Positions 8,917-18,288 are shown, numbered from the stretch's first letter. The stretch: 64,000 bases of DNA from Gemmatimonadaceae bacterium (GCA_035633115.1 DASQFN010000047.1:186001-250000), one strand, 5' to 3'. The notes: generated from the sequence alone by a model not told the origin. A program made the numbers and translations.

Positions 8917-9867
8917 ATGCATCCCGCTGCAGGACTTACAGTTGTGGTTCCCACCTATATGCGCAGCGAGGGCCTCGGGCTTTGCCTCGAGGATCTCGCT
9001 GCGCAAGACACACAGGAGCCCTTCGAGGTGGTGGTCGTCCTGCAAGCACATCCGCCGGGCGCGGCCGAAGCGCTGAGAGAGCGATTCGGCGGTCGCCTTC
9101 AGCTCGAGTGCCTGACGTATCCCGAGGGACTCGGTACGAGCCGCGCCCGAAACATCGGTTGGAGGAAGGCCCGCGGCGAGATCATCGCTTTTACCGAGGA
9201 CGACGTTCGGCTCCCGCGGCATTGGGTGCGGGCGCTGCTCGCCTTTTACGAGGACGAGTCCGTAGGGGCCGTGGGAGGATTCGTAGATCATCCCGGGCAT
9301 TTCAGCCCTCTGCGGAACGCAGTGTATCGCCTTCTCGGCCTCACCTCGAGCCGGTACAAGATCGACTGGGGCGGCTTCAACGTGGGTCCCACCGCGCATC
9401 CGGATCACGACCTGCTTGCCGGGTGGCTCTCGGGTGGTAACATGTCGTTCCGGCGTTCCGCTATCGAGCGCGCCGGGGGCTTCGACGAAGCAATCGGGAC
9501 TTTCTGGCATGAGGACGCGGATCTTTCTCATCGTGTGGCCAGGTCGGGGTGGCGGATGCTCAGTACACGGAAGATGACGGTCGAGCACTACCCCAGCGCG
9601 ACAGGCAGGCCTCCGCTTCATGTTCAGATGCGCGAGCGTGAGCGCACTCGCGTTTTATTCGTGTGGAAGGCAATCGGCGACAAGCCTTTGTGGCGGGCGC
9701 GCTATGCCGCGCGACTGGTGCTCCAGGCAGCCGCGATGTCTGTCGTCGGACTCGCGAAGAGGGATATTCGGATCCCGGTGAACGTGCTGCGCGGCGGTTG
9801 GGACGGTTACAGGGGATTACCCACGGCGCGGGCGGCCAGTGAATCGAAAAGGGAGGCTCACGGTTGA
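8917..9867 (+). CDS. Glycosyltransferase family 2
   Basis: A 316-residue GT2. GLTVVVPTYMRSEGL begins the fold, SRARNIGWRKARGEIIAFTEDDVRL holds the metal-binding acids, GGNMSFRRSAIERAGGFDE is the acceptor-domain signature, and HEDADLSHRVARSGW is the ED-type catalytic motif. It is a full-length, intact member of the family. It starts eight bases after the previous stop and ends in a four-base overlap with the next GT2, so the genes are surely one operon. Confidence 0.9.
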   Translation: MHPAAGLTVVVPTYMRSEGLGLCLEDLAAQDTQEPFEVVVVLQAHPPGAAEALRERFGGRLQLECLTYPEGLGTSRARNIGWRKARGEIIAFTEDDVRLPRHWVRALLAFYEDESVGAVGGFVDHPGHFSPLRNAVYRLLGLTSSRYKIDWGGFNVGPTAHPDHDLLAGWLSGGNMSFRRSAIERAGGFDEAIGTFWHEDADLSHRVARSGWRMLSTRKMTVEHYPSATGRPPLHVQMRERERTRVLFVWKAIGDKPLWRARYAARLVLQAAAMSVVGLAKRDIRIPVNVLRGGWDGYRGLPTARAASESKREAHG

Positions 9868-10763
9868 GCGGCTCGATCACCATCGTCATTCCAACATTCA
9901 ATCGCATGAGAGCACTCGAGGCGGTTTGGCCCTCATACCTTCGCCACCCCGATGTTGCCCGCATCATTGTCGTGGATGACGGTAGCACGGACGGCACGAA
10001 GACAATGGTTGAGCGCTTGGCCCGCTCGGCACCTGTCCCGGTCCATGTAATCCGCCATGACGAGAGGCGAGGGCAGCCGGCGTCACGACTGACGGGAATT
10101 GCCGCGGCGACTACGGAGTGGATACTGTTTGGCGAGGACGACGTCTGGCTTTCCGACGACTATTGCTCCACTCTGCTTCATGAAGCCGGAGCGCTGGGCG
10201 CGTCGATCATCGCCGGACGGATTGTGACGGCTTTGGTCCCTGGGGATTTCTCCGAGGACCGGCTGGTCGACCCGCCAAGTGACGCAAAGGATTACGAGTC
10301 GGTTTTCGACATCGATTCCATGGGCGCTGATTATTCGGCGCGAGTCCCCGAGCCGATGTCGGTGCCGTACTTACATTCGATCGCACTGATCCGGCGCAGT
10401 ATTTTCGACAGCGTTTCCTTCGATACGTGGTACGCGGGAAATTCGTGGCGAGAGGAGACTGACTTCTACCTGGCGGCGAACACGAGCGGGGCGAAGGTCT
10501 ATTTCACGCCCAACACCGTTTGCTATCATCTGCGCGGACCCATCTGCGCGTCGGGAGGTCAGCGCATCAACCGGCTGCGGCTGGAATATCTCGTCTGGCG
10601 CAATACACGTTATCTGGTGTCGAAACATTGGCAGTATCTCAAGCGTGTGCACGGCCTTCGCGGCTCGGTGAACGGCTGGATGGTCAGATACTATCTTCGT
10701 CGCCAGCTGGCTCAGCTGCAGAGGATCGCACGTCACGGCGCGAGGTCCACGTATCGTGGATAG
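9864..10763 (+). CDS. Glycosyltransferase family 2
   Basis: A 299-residue GT2 with TIVIPTFNRMRALEAV, VVDDGSTDGTKTM and ILFGEDDVWLSDD, and the later acidic motif SWREETDFYLAA. The TTG start overlaps the preceding stop (bases 9864-9867), the usual arrangement in this cluster. The C-terminal region is Arg-rich and may be a membrane-surface helix. The end overlaps the polymerase gene by eight bases, which links this transferase to that polymerase module. Confidence 0.88.
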   Translation: MSGSITIVIPTFNRMRALEAVWPSYLRHPDVARIIVVDDGSTDGTKTMVERLARSAPVPVHVIRHDERRGQPASRLTGIAAATTEWILFGEDDVWLSDDYCSTLLHEAGALGASIIAGRIVTALVPGDFSEDRLVDPPSDAKDYESVFDIDSMGADYSARVPEPMSVPYLHSIALIRRSIFDSVSFDTWYAGNSWREETDFYLAANTSGAKVYFTPNTVCYHLRGPICASGGQRINRLRLEYLVWRNTRYLVSKHWQYLKRVHGLRGSVNGWMVRYYLRRQLAQLQRIARHGARSTYRG

Positions 10764-12141
10764 CGTGAACCGGGAACGCGCCCCGAGATTCCCAACGTCC
10801 GCAGGAATACTTCTTGGCGTGGCGTTGTGTGCCAGCCTGACGGCGATCGTTCAGGCGACTCTGGGCGAGTCGACGACCGGCGCGACGCTTTTTTTTGTTG
10901 GACAGGCCGCGCTCTCGTTTGCTTTGATCCGGCTGATTGACGGCGATTGGATCTTTCAGGATATCAGGCTCCTGTTCGCCATCTTTGTTTTCCTTTACGG
11001 CGGCACGCTTCCCCTGATCGCCGCTTTTGACAACCATCACAATCCAGGCATCACGGGAGCTGCATTTCTCTACGGGACAGCCTTGTTGGGCTTCAACGTC
11101 GTGCAGTGGTGGTACAAAATGCCCTGGCGCGACGTGCCCCCCTCGGCCTTCGCGAGGATCCGCCCCACTACGGCGAATCTGGCGACCCTTGTCTCCGTGT
11201 TTGGTTTCATGATCGCGTATGCGTACTACAGAGGCTTGCGCCTCGCACTCAACATAGACCGTACGCAACTCCAGTTTCTCGGTACGCAGCTCTGGATAGT
11301 TTGTCAGTTCGCGATGAACGGGGCGGCGATGTTCATGTTTGCAGGATGGACAAATCTCACCCCCCGGAGACGCGCGATCGTGGTTGTCGTGGTTACGGCG
11401 TTCGTGCTGATCCAATTGTCATTCGGCAACCGTCGCGACTTCCTGCCGCTCCTGGTGTTCATCGCAGCTCTCATCGCCACACGCAGGCAGTCCGTAATCC
11501 GCGCCGGCACTGTCGTTCTGGGTTCCGCGGCGTTCGCGTTCTTCCTGCTGATTGCTCTGGTGCGTCAGATCATCCAGTACCCGAGTCTGCTGGCCAGGAG
11601 CTCGGTGCAGTTGCTGCTGGAGAGCAACGAGTTCGTCGTCCCGATTCAAACATTGATGCACTATTCGACAGTGGAGCGTCCGTTGCGCTGGGGCTGGACA
11701 TATATCCTGGCGCCGGCGCTTTTCATTCCGCGGAAGGTCTGGTCCGGAAAGCCGGAGAGTCTCTCTCTGGAATTCCTGCGCGACACGTTCGGTTACACCG
11801 CCATGATGGGCTACGCTTATACGCCGGTCACCGAGGCGTTCATCAATTTCGGGTGGGTAGGGCCGTTCGCGGTATTTGCGATTCTCTCCCTCATGATAGT
11901 CAAGCTTGTCCGTCACGCGGATACGCATCCGAGCCTCTATTTCATCTCTTATGCAATGGTGGTGGACTTCAATCGCGGGGATTTCGCGGGGATTTTCTAC
12001 ACGTTTGTCGCTATCTGTGCGACCTATTACACAATGCACTTCCTATCGAAGCTTACGTGGGCCGGCAGATCTTCGCGTGTACCCCTGCGAACGCTGCCGG
12101 ACTCGGGTACCTCGGGACATCCGGCACCACTGAACGTCTGA
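10756..12141 (+). CDS. wzy: Wzy-like oligosaccharide repeat-unit polymerase
   Basis: A 461-residue integral membrane protein with about eleven hydrophobic segments. The large periplasmic region near the C-terminus contains PALFIPRKVWSGKPESL and YTPVTEAFINFGWVG, which are typical of O-antigen / repeat-unit polymerases. It would join lipid-linked repeat units in the periplasm. The GTG start at 10756 lies within the end of the last GT2, so it terminates the plus-strand operon that starts with the methyltransferase. A T8 run at 10889-10896 lies early in the coding sequence. Confidence 0.8.
   Translation: MDSVNRERAPRFPTSAGILLGVALCASLTAIVQATLGESTTGATLFFVGQAALSFALIRLIDGDWIFQDIRLLFAIFVFLYGGTLPLIAAFDNHHNPGITGAAFLYGTALLGFNVVQWWYKMPWRDVPPSAFARIRPTTANLATLVSVFGFMIAYAYYRGLRLALNIDRTQLQFLGTQLWIVCQFAMNGAAMFMFAGWTNLTPRRRAIVVVVVTAFVLIQLSFGNRRDFLPLLVFIAALIATRRQSVIRAGTVVLGSAAFAFFLLIALVRQIIQYPSLLARSSVQLLLESNEFVVPIQTLMHYSTVERPLRWGWTYILAPALFIPRKVWSGKPESLSLEFLRDTFGYTAMMGYAYTPVTEAFINFGWVGPFAVFAILSLMIVKLVRHADTHPSLYFISYAMVVDFNRGDFAGIFYTFVAICATYYTMHFLSKLTWAGRSSRVPLRTLPDSGTSGHPAPLNV
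10889..10896 (+). repeat. T8 homopolymer in the wzy-like gene
   Basis: Eight T within codons for Leu-Phe-Phe about 45 codons from the start of the polymerase. A one-base slip would abolish the protein. No variation is visible in a single sequence. Confidence 0.85.
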
Positions 12142-12156
12142 TGCGATCGAATCGCA
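12142..12156. terminator. Short perfect hairpin between convergent genes
   Basis: TGCGAT, a three-base loop, then ATCGCA, placed exactly after the polymerase stop and before the end of the convergent SDR gene. It could slow transcription from both sides. It has no T-run on either strand, so classification as an intrinsic terminator is weak. Confidence 0.3.
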
Positions 12157-12166
12157 CCCGAGACGA

Positions 12167-13129
12167 CTATCGAGCTGCGTTCCTTGCGACCAGGTCGCGA
12201 GCAGCGGTTTCAAAGGTTCGCTCGGTCGTGAAGCCCAGCTCGCGCTCGATCTTCGCCGCGCTGTAGACAGCGTTTCGGGACAGCTTGGACAGCGCCGCCG
12301 AGTTGAACGGCAGCTTGCGCCGTGTGACCCGTTCGCCGAAATCCGCGGCCACCGCACTAGAGGCAAGCAGAGCCCGCGGCACATGCCATCTGGGCGGCCG
12401 CCGTCCAAGAGCCCGAAGAATGATCTGATAAATCTCGCGCGAGGAATACGCGTGAGGCTCGGCGACAATGTAGACCTTGCCGGCCGCTTCCGGCCTTTCG
12501 GCGACCAGAATCGCGGCGCGCGCCGCATCTTCGACATGGATGAGACTGCGCTTGCCCGCGTAATCAGGGAGCGGGGGGAAGACTCCTCGATCGATCGCCC
12601 TGATCATGCGTGCCAGATGGCCTTTGTGACCCGGGCCGTACACCATGGGAAGTCGAATGCAAACGGTCCTCATCCCTTCCAGGCCGTTCATTTTCAGCAC
12701 CAGGTCCTCGGCATGCAGCTTGGCGCGGCCGTAGGGCGTCGTTGGATCTGGGGGACTGGTCTCATCGATCGCGGATGCGGAGCCCTCCGGCATCACGGCG
12801 CAGGTGCTGAAAAAGACGAAGACACCGGCCCCCGCGTTGGCAGCGGCGCGGAGAAGGTCCCGCGTACCCTCGACCGTTACGCGCGTGTGCTCCGCGTCTG
12901 CATCATGACCGTCGTCTACAATGTGAACGCGGGCGGCAAGGTGGAACACGACGTCCGGCCGAACGTCATTCAGTCCAACGATGGGATCCCTGCCGAGGTC
13001 GGCCGAGATCGCATCAGGTCCGGACGCTTTTCGCGAAAGGCGGTAAACCCCGACGCCCATTTCCTCGAGGCGCGAACAGAGTACGCGCCCGATGAAGCCG
13101 CCCGCCCCCGTAACTAGACACGTCTTCAC
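12167..13129 (-). CDS. NAD-dependent epimerase/dehydratase (WbpV/WreQ-like sugar-nucleotide SDR)
   Basis: A 320-residue extended SDR. TGAGGFIG binds NAD(P), FHLAARVHIV follows, FFSTCAV and PYGRAKLHAE give the Ser and Tyr-x3-Lys catalytic residues, and LPMVYGPGHKGHLARMI plus KRSLIHVEDAARA are typical of the WbpV/WbpK/WreQ branch, which reduces or epimerises 4-keto-6-deoxy sugars on UDP. Such enzymes are commonly paired with a WbpL-type initiating transferase, and one is present at 19716. It could equally be a UDP-hexose 4-epimerase. It is transcribed on the minus strand behind the GT2 at 13169 with a 39-base gap. Confidence 0.82.
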   Translation of the reverse strand: MKTCLVTGAGGFIGRVLCSRLEEMGVGVYRLSRKASGPDAISADLGRDPIVGLNDVRPDVVFHLAARVHIVDDGHDADAEHTRVTVEGTRDLLRAAANAGAGVFVFFSTCAVMPEGSASAIDETSPPDPTTPYGRAKLHAEDLVLKMNGLEGMRTVCIRLPMVYGPGHKGHLARMIRAIDRGVFPPLPDYAGKRSLIHVEDAARAAILVAERPEAAGKVYIVAEPHAYSSREIYQIILRALGRRPPRWHVPRALLASSAVAADFGERVTRRKLPFNSAALSKLSRNAVYSAAKIERELGFTTERTFETAARDLVARNAAR

Positions 13130-13168
13130 TGCAGGAAGTCGCCCGGCTGAATGTCAGCCACTTTCTGA

Positions 13169-14107
13169 TCAGCGATTCGCGGAACGATCTGTCGCAGAGA
13201 CACCTGGAGTGCTGAATACTCGCTTGTCGCCGCTGAGCTCGTACTCGAGCAACTTGAACTTTTCGCGCAGCCAGATGCCGGCGCGAATAAGCGTTCGGGA
13301 CAGGGGATTGTGCTGGCTCGCAATGTAGTAGTCGTAGAACTTCCGCAGCTCCCGATGCATCAGGCGGATCTCTCTCAGCCCATCCTTGTTTATGCTCTTT
13401 CCGCTGTAGTGAAGCACGACCGCGTCGGGCACATAATAGATGTTCTGCTTGTGCTGTCCCAGCATGTGGCAGTACGCCAGATCGACGAACGCGAGGGTCA
13501 ATCTCTCGTCGAGCATGCCGTAAGTCTCCCAGGTGCTGCGGCGGATGATGAAGCTCGTAGTCCCGATGCTCTCGACGGTCTGCACTCGACTGTAGTCGAA
13601 CCTGGTGTTGTAATAGACATCGGTGATCGGGTTGCCGGGCCAGATCCTATGCAGGCTCAGTGACTGGAAGGCCATCGCAAGCGGTCTTGCAAAGCTCCGA
13701 ATACAGTGCTGCACAGAGCCGTCGGGGTTTACGAGCTTGGGTCCGGCCGCAGCCGCATCCGGGTGCTGATCCATGAATCGCACCAGGGTCTGAAACGCGC
13801 CCGGTCGAACTATCACGTCGCTATTGAGGAGCAATCCGTACCGCCCCTGGGCGGCCCGGAGTCCGGCGTTGTTCACCTTTGCGTAGCGAAGGTTGGTGGT
13901 GTTGCGAATCACGCGAGTCTCACGAAACAGCTCGTTCACCATCTCGACGCTGCCGTCAGTCGAGCAATCGTCCACGACAATCACCTCGAAACTGATTTCT
14001 TTCGTGGTGTCGTAAATCGATCTCAGGCAATCACGAAGAAGGTCCTTCGTGTTGTAGCTCGCGATGATGACGGATAGATCGACCGCACCCATTGACGTTG
14101 TCGTCAC
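13169..14107 (-). CDS. Glycosyltransferase family 2 (rhamnosyltransferase-like)
   Basis: A 312-residue GT2. LSVIIASYNTKDLLRDCL, VDDCSTDGSVEMV, NNAGLRAAQGRYGLLLNSD and the aromatic SIGTTSFIIRRSTWETYG region follow the rhamnosyltransferase-like GT2 pattern. The ED-type position is occupied by FVDLAYCHMLG rather than the usual EDxD, so the catalytic acid is less clear. The GTG start shares GTGA with the stop of the upstream epimerase, so the two are translationally coupled. Transfer of rhamnose or 6-deoxytalose is a reasonable guess, because the coupled enzyme is a dTDP-rhamnose 4-epimerase-like protein. Confidence 0.85.
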   Translation of the reverse strand: MTTTSMGAVDLSVIIASYNTKDLLRDCLRSIYDTTKEISFEVIVVDDCSTDGSVEMVNELFRETRVIRNTTNLRYAKVNNAGLRAAQGRYGLLLNSDVIVRPGAFQTLVRFMDQHPDAAAAGPKLVNPDGSVQHCIRSFARPLAMAFQSLSLHRIWPGNPITDVYYNTRFDYSRVQTVESIGTTSFIIRRSTWETYGMLDERLTLAFVDLAYCHMLGQHKQNIYYVPDAVVLHYSGKSINKDGLREIRLMHRELRKFYDYYIASQHNPLSRTLIRAGIWLREKFKLLEYELSGDKRVFSTPGVSATDRSANR

Positions 14108-15381
14108 CGCGATGCGAGAGTCCGCTGATATCCGAGATTCCTTGACGCGAGCTCATCCGCCGCGATCTGGGAGCGATCGACGAACTCAGGTAGCGTCTTC
14201 GCCCATTCGGCGAACTTTTCCAGGCCAGCCTTCAGCGGAGTTGTGTCCCAGTCGGGGAAGTACTTCCGCAGAAGGTCGAGGTCCGCCCAGTTGTGGCGGA
14301 TATCGCCGATTCGATAGTCGCCAGAGACTGCCATCTCGCTGGTGCTTCTCCACGTATCTCGGAGTATCTGCGCAAGGTCGATCAGTTTCGTGGGATATCC
14401 GCTGCCGACGTTCATCAGCACCGGAGAGCTCTTTAGACTCAGTGACGATGCAAGTATCTCGGCGACGTCGTCGATGTAAACGAAGTCGCGTGTCTCGTTG
14501 CCGTCCTCATAGATGTTGACGGGGAGATTCTGGCGCATCTGGTTGCTGAAGATCGAGATGATCCCCGTGTACGGGTTCCGAAGCGACTGGCCCGGCCCGT
14601 AGACGTTCTGAAGACGTAGAACCGTCGTCGCGATGCCCAAGGCACGTCCCATTGTCAGCGAGATGCTTTCCTGAGCCAGCTTTGTACACCCGTATATCGA
14701 TGCGGGCTGGGCGACGCTCCATTCGGTCGTTGCGACTGGCCACGCCTCTTCGCCGCAGACGGGACAGCGCGGCTCCCAATGTCCGGATTCGAGCTGCGGC
14801 TTTGAACGCGGCTCGGGCGACACCAGCCCGCATCGGGCCACACAACGGTATGCACCTTCCCCGTAAACTGCCCGGGACGAGGCGACCACCACACGTTTCA
14901 CCGTCGTCTTCTCGTTCGCCAGAATCTCCCAGAGCAGTGCAGTTCCGCCGACGTTTACATCCGTGTAGTCGGCGACTCGGTACATCGACTGGGCGGTACC
15001 GGTCTGGGCAGCGAGGTGTATCACGGCGTCGATGCCGTCCAATGCCTTTTTCCAGTCTTCCCGCGCACGAACGTCGCCGAGAATCATTTCGTTTGGCGGC
15101 CGGCAATAATCAGGTTTTGCGGCGGCGTCAGCATCATGAACCTGTGGATCCAGGTTGTCGAGCCAGCGAACCCATCGTCCAGTTGAATGGAGCCGTGCCG
15201 TGACGCCACGACCAATGAAACCCGCGCCGCCCGTAACGAGGATTTTCGTGGTGTCCGTCAGTGGTTTTCTCCGATGTCGAATGCGTTCAAGAGTTGAGCG
15301 CGAATTGTATCCAAATGGTGACGCTGCATCTATTTTGCTTAGGGGGAAACAGACCCGCGCGACAAGGACAAAGTGAGCCAT
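14104..15381 (-). CDS. NAD-dependent epimerase, dTDP-L-rhamnose 4-epimerase-like, with CPxCG insertion
   Basis: An extended SDR of up to 425 residues. TGGAGFIGRGV binds NAD, VVVASSRAVYGEG and SIYGCTKLAQE carry the Ser/Tyr/Lys set, and RLQNVYGPGQSLRNPYTGI with DFVYIDDVAEI follow. Between the catalytic Ser and Tyr is an insertion with WEPRCPVCGEEAWPVATTE, a short zinc-ribbon-like element found in enzymes assigned as dTDP-L-rhamnose 4-epimerase, which give dTDP-6-deoxy-L-talose. Family similarity begins near residue 45, so the true start is uncertain. ATG at 15381 is the only conventional codon; CTG at 15261 would fit the family better. The 5' end overlaps the divergent GT9 gene by nine bases if 15381 is right. 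Confidence 0.82.
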   Translation of the reverse strand: MAHFVLVARVCFPLSKIDAASPFGYNSRSTLERIRHRRKPLTDTTKILVTGGAGFIGRGVTARLHSTGRWVRWLDNLDPQVHDADAAAKPDYCRPPNEMILGDVRAREDWKKALDGIDAVIHLAAQTGTAQSMYRVADYTDVNVGGTALLWEILANEKTTVKRVVVASSRAVYGEGAYRCVARCGLVSPEPRSKPQLESGHWEPRCPVCGEEAWPVATTEWSVAQPASIYGCTKLAQESISLTMGRALGIATTVLRLQNVYGPGQSLRNPYTGIISIFSNQMRQNLPVNIYEDGNETRDFVYIDDVAEILASSLSLKSSPVLMNVGSGYPTKLIDLAQILRDTWRSTSEMAVSGDYRIGDIRHNWADLDLLRKYFPDWDTTPLKAGLEKFAEWAKTLPEFVDRSQIAADELASRNLGYQRTLASR

Positions 15382-16440
15382 TTGCTACTCGATAAACAAG
15401 TCGCAGTGACGCAGGACAACGGGCAGGGACGCCGCGGATTGCCGCAGGCCGTCGTGATCCACGACTCCTTCTGCCTCGGCGACCTGATCTATCTCGGGGC
15501 AATGCTGGCTGCCCTCAGGGAACAGGCACCGAGTCTGCCCATCTCGGTCGTGGTGGGCGGAATCGCGAGGGAGTTTCCGTTCTTCGAGAGCATCGGCGTG
15601 CGCCTTATCGAGCTCGCAGTGCCGTGGGACGATCGTCGCTGGTACAAGCGGCCATTTTATACGCTCAAGGGACTCCCCCGCGCCGCAATGGGTCTTCGCT
15701 CACTCGCCGAAGAGTCGCTTCTTGCCGATCCCCGCGGCGATCTGCGGCATATAGCCGTCGCCACGCTCGCCGGCCGGAGAACGTTGTCCAGCCTTTCTCT
15801 CGGGAAGTGGGGGCGGCTTTGGGGCCGGTTGCCGAATCACATATTCGTCGCGCGGAGAGACTGGTTCTGGAAGCTTCAGGACTCTCTTGGTCTTCCCAGA
15901 ACCGAGCCGAAGTGGCCATGGATCGAGGTTCGGGGCGCGCCGCCGAAGGATCCAGCTGCGCCTCCGACCGTCCTCCTTTCGCCCGGAGTGGCGGGGCGGC
16001 TGAGAGAATGGAGCCCCGAGAAATGGAAGCAGCTCGCCGCGATTCTCCGCAACATGGGCCTTCATTGCGTCTTCATCAGAGAGCCAGGGAGGAGACCTTC
16101 AGTCCTCGATGAGGAAGAGGAATGGAGCGGGAGTATCGAGCAGCTCGCTTCGCTCGTTGCATCCGCCGATCTGGTCGTCGCCGTGGACTCGTTTGTTGGA
16201 CATCTCTCGGCCGGTATCGGTACGCCGACGCTGACGCTGTTCGGGCCTCAGCTCCCGGAGCTCTGGACGCCATGGGGAGCACATGCGCAATACGTTATCG
16301 CTGAGCCGTTTTCGTGTCGTCCATGCGTTCAAAAAAGGTGCGTGCAGCCCGGTGGTGCGTCGTGCATGGACCTTCTTCAATTGAAGGTCGTGGTCGATGC
16401 AGTCGGTAATTTCTTTTCGAGAGCGGCGCCGGTTACCTAG
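15373..16440 (+). CDS. Glycosyltransferase family 9 (heptosyltransferase-like)
   Basis: A 355-residue GT9 protein related to ADP-heptose:LPS heptosyltransferases. The N-terminal domain carries DSFCLGDLIYLGAMLAAL, the equivalent of the GDxxxxTP-type opening. The C-terminal domain has LLSPGVAGRLREWSPEKW and LVVAVDSFVGHLSAGIGTPTLTLFGP, the D-S-x2-GH-L-x5-P region that binds the donor. C-terminal cysteines (SCRPCVQKRCVQPGG) match the Cys-rich tail often seen in GT9. It acts at the cytoplasmic face. GTG at 15373 was chosen. Its 3' end overlaps the convergent membrane-protein gene by eight bases. Confidence 0.87.
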   Translation: MSHLLLDKQVAVTQDNGQGRRGLPQAVVIHDSFCLGDLIYLGAMLAALREQAPSLPISVVVGGIAREFPFFESIGVRLIELAVPWDDRRWYKRPFYTLKGLPRAAMGLRSLAEESLLADPRGDLRHIAVATLAGRRTLSSLSLGKWGRLWGRLPNHIFVARRDWFWKLQDSLGLPRTEPKWPWIEVRGAPPKDPAAPPTVLLSPGVAGRLREWSPEKWKQLAAILRNMGLHCVFIREPGRRPSVLDEEEEWSGSIEQLASLVASADLVVAVDSFVGHLSAGIGTPTLTLFGPQLPELWTPWGAHAQYVIAEPFSCRPCVQKRCVQPGGASCMDLLQLKVVVDAVGNFFSRAAPVT

Positions 16441-18190
16441 CTATTCGGAAGCCCTTCGCCAGCGTGCCGCGATCCCTGAGCTCGAGCCGCTCGTCGGGCG
16501 GTTTGCTGCTGCAGGGGAGGGGAGCATCACCGCATCGGTCTCCGGAGACGGGCAAATAGACGCTCAAGCCCGACAGCGTCGTGATTGGCTTGACAAGACG
16601 TCGTGACGGGCGCCGCACGGGTTCGCTGAGCGCGACCGCGCATGCCGTCGCGAGCATTACTCCGAGGCCGGCAGGCACGAGTTTGCGCAGGCGAACCTCG
16701 TTTAGCCGCTCATCCCCCGACGCAGCAACGGAAAGCGCGAGCACCCCAATTGCAACCACCCACAATGGGCCAATTGCAAAACGAACGGCCGGCGCCGTGA
16801 AGAGCCAGAACGCCAGGAAAAGCACGGACGGCAGCAGGAAGATGTAAGCACGTGCCGCAGCGGGATTCGTCAGGCGTCTTCGCCGTCGTCGGTTGGCGAA
16901 AGCCAACGCGACTCCGAGCGCGAGAGCAAACGCTGCCCCCACGACGTCGCGATCGCGAGCGGTCGCAGCGAGCCATCTCTGAACCCAATCCTGGTTTGCG
17001 AGGACTTCGCGCGGATCCATTCCGGGACTCCTGGCCCAGGCGAAAATCCAGTCGGCGTCTGAACGAATGATCGAGGCCGGAGTTCTCCAGTCCACGGGAA
17101 GGTATCCGATGGCCGATGGGTAGGCGATGTACCCGCTCAGCATGACACCATGTGCGATCCATAGAACGCCAGCAAGGATTGCCGGCAGGATCATGCGAGC
17201 GAGCCGCCGCCCCCGAGCGCTGCTCCCGTGTGCGACGGAAGGAGAGCTTGCAGCCCGCGGCGTCCACCAATTCCACAGTGCCAGCGCGACGGCTCCGACC
17301 GCGAAAATCGCAAGGCTCACTTTCACGGTTACTGCAATGGCCATCAGCAGGATTATCTCGAAAACGCGGTAATCCCAGTCCGATTCCGATAGGTTTTCAT
17401 CGGACGCTCTGCGCTCGGTACCAAGAAGTCGCAACAACTCCGCCGACACCACCACAGTGAGTAGGAATACGACGCCATCCGGCGACATCGACGATGCATA
17501 CTGTCGCGCCTGCCAAAGCGTTACCGGGACCATCATCGTCTGGAACCATCCAACGGGACCCATTTTCTGCCTGCCCGTCACTGCCGCATGCACTCTCAGA
17601 ATTCCCTGAACGATCACTGGCAAAAACATGAGGCCCGCTGCAAGGCGCAGCGTGGTGCCATGGATTCTCACGGCGTCGGTGAGCGCAGCGAAAAGGAAGA
17701 AGGAGCTGTTCGTTCCGAACCGCCCGTCGACGTTCGCCAGTCCCGGCACTACCGGGTAGGCTTGAGCCCAGCGAACGCTCTGCAGATGGTACAACCCCGT
17801 GTCATATTGCCGGTCGGGGCCCACTGCCATAGCGGCAACCGTGAGCCATGCAAGCGCGACGAGCGACGACAGGGCTACTGGATTGCGAAGCGACGGTTGG
17901 ACTGCGCGCTTCCAGTCTTTCAGTGCAACCGATGCACCAGCGAGCCCCACGATCGTTATAGGCACGAACGCCCAGGCATTAACCGGCATCGCGAGGTGCC
18001 AGCCGAGGAGGAATATTATCACCAACCCCCAGCCGATCCACCAATCGAAAAACACGTCGCTTTCGTCCACGACGCGCGAGCGAAACGCGCGGCGCACCAG
18101 CGCCCCGACTCCGCAGAAAACGAGAGAGAGGAGGAGCCATGCGGCGGCAAGGACGAGGATCTCCAGCATCAGCCTACCGTCACGCGACAT
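16433..18190 (-). CDS. LIC_10190-like multi-pass membrane protein (possible GT-C type enzyme)
   Basis: A 585-residue integral membrane protein with a dozen or more hydrophobic segments. The first large loop holds DRQYDTGLYHLQSVRW followed by VPGLANVDGRFGTNSSF, the signature of the LIC_10190 family of uncharacterised membrane proteins found in surface-polysaccharide loci. An acidic residue in the first extracytoplasmic loop and the overall topology resemble GT-C glycosyltransferases, which use polyprenyl-phosphate sugars; this is inference. ATG at 18190 is used; ATG at 18169, preceded by GGTAGG, is a good alternative. It is divergent from the GT4 at 18289. Confidence 0.7.
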   Translation of the reverse strand: MSRDGRLMLEILVLAAAWLLLSLVFCGVGALVRRAFRSRVVDESDVFFDWWIGWGLVIIFLLGWHLAMPVNAWAFVPITIVGLAGASVALKDWKRAVQPSLRNPVALSSLVALAWLTVAAMAVGPDRQYDTGLYHLQSVRWAQAYPVVPGLANVDGRFGTNSSFFLFAALTDAVRIHGTTLRLAAGLMFLPVIVQGILRVHAAVTGRQKMGPVGWFQTMMVPVTLWQARQYASSMSPDGVVFLLTVVVSAELLRLLGTERRASDENLSESDWDYRVFEIILLMAIAVTVKVSLAIFAVGAVALALWNWWTPRAASSPSVAHGSSARGRRLARMILPAILAGVLWIAHGVMLSGYIAYPSAIGYLPVDWRTPASIIRSDADWIFAWARSPGMDPREVLANQDWVQRWLAATARDRDVVGAAFALALGVALAFANRRRRRRLTNPAAARAYIFLLPSVLFLAFWLFTAPAVRFAIGPLWVVAIGVLALSVAASGDERLNEVRLRKLVPAGLGVMLATACAVALSEPVRRPSRRLVKPITTLSGLSVYLPVSGDRCGDAPLPCSSKPPDERLELRDRGTLAKGFRIAR

Positions 18191-18288
18191 TCAGAATCGC
18201 CAACCGGCTTCACTCCTTTTCTGGACCTCGAACGTCAGTGAACGTTTCTGTTGCGGTCGCAACGGCGTCACCTAATATCGCAGTTGTA

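Noticed and set aside
11106-12266. A 386-codon open frame overlapping the polymerase gene
   Set aside because: The polymerase frame has hydrophobic segments and family motifs; this frame is Arg/Ser/Pro-rich out-of-frame sequence.
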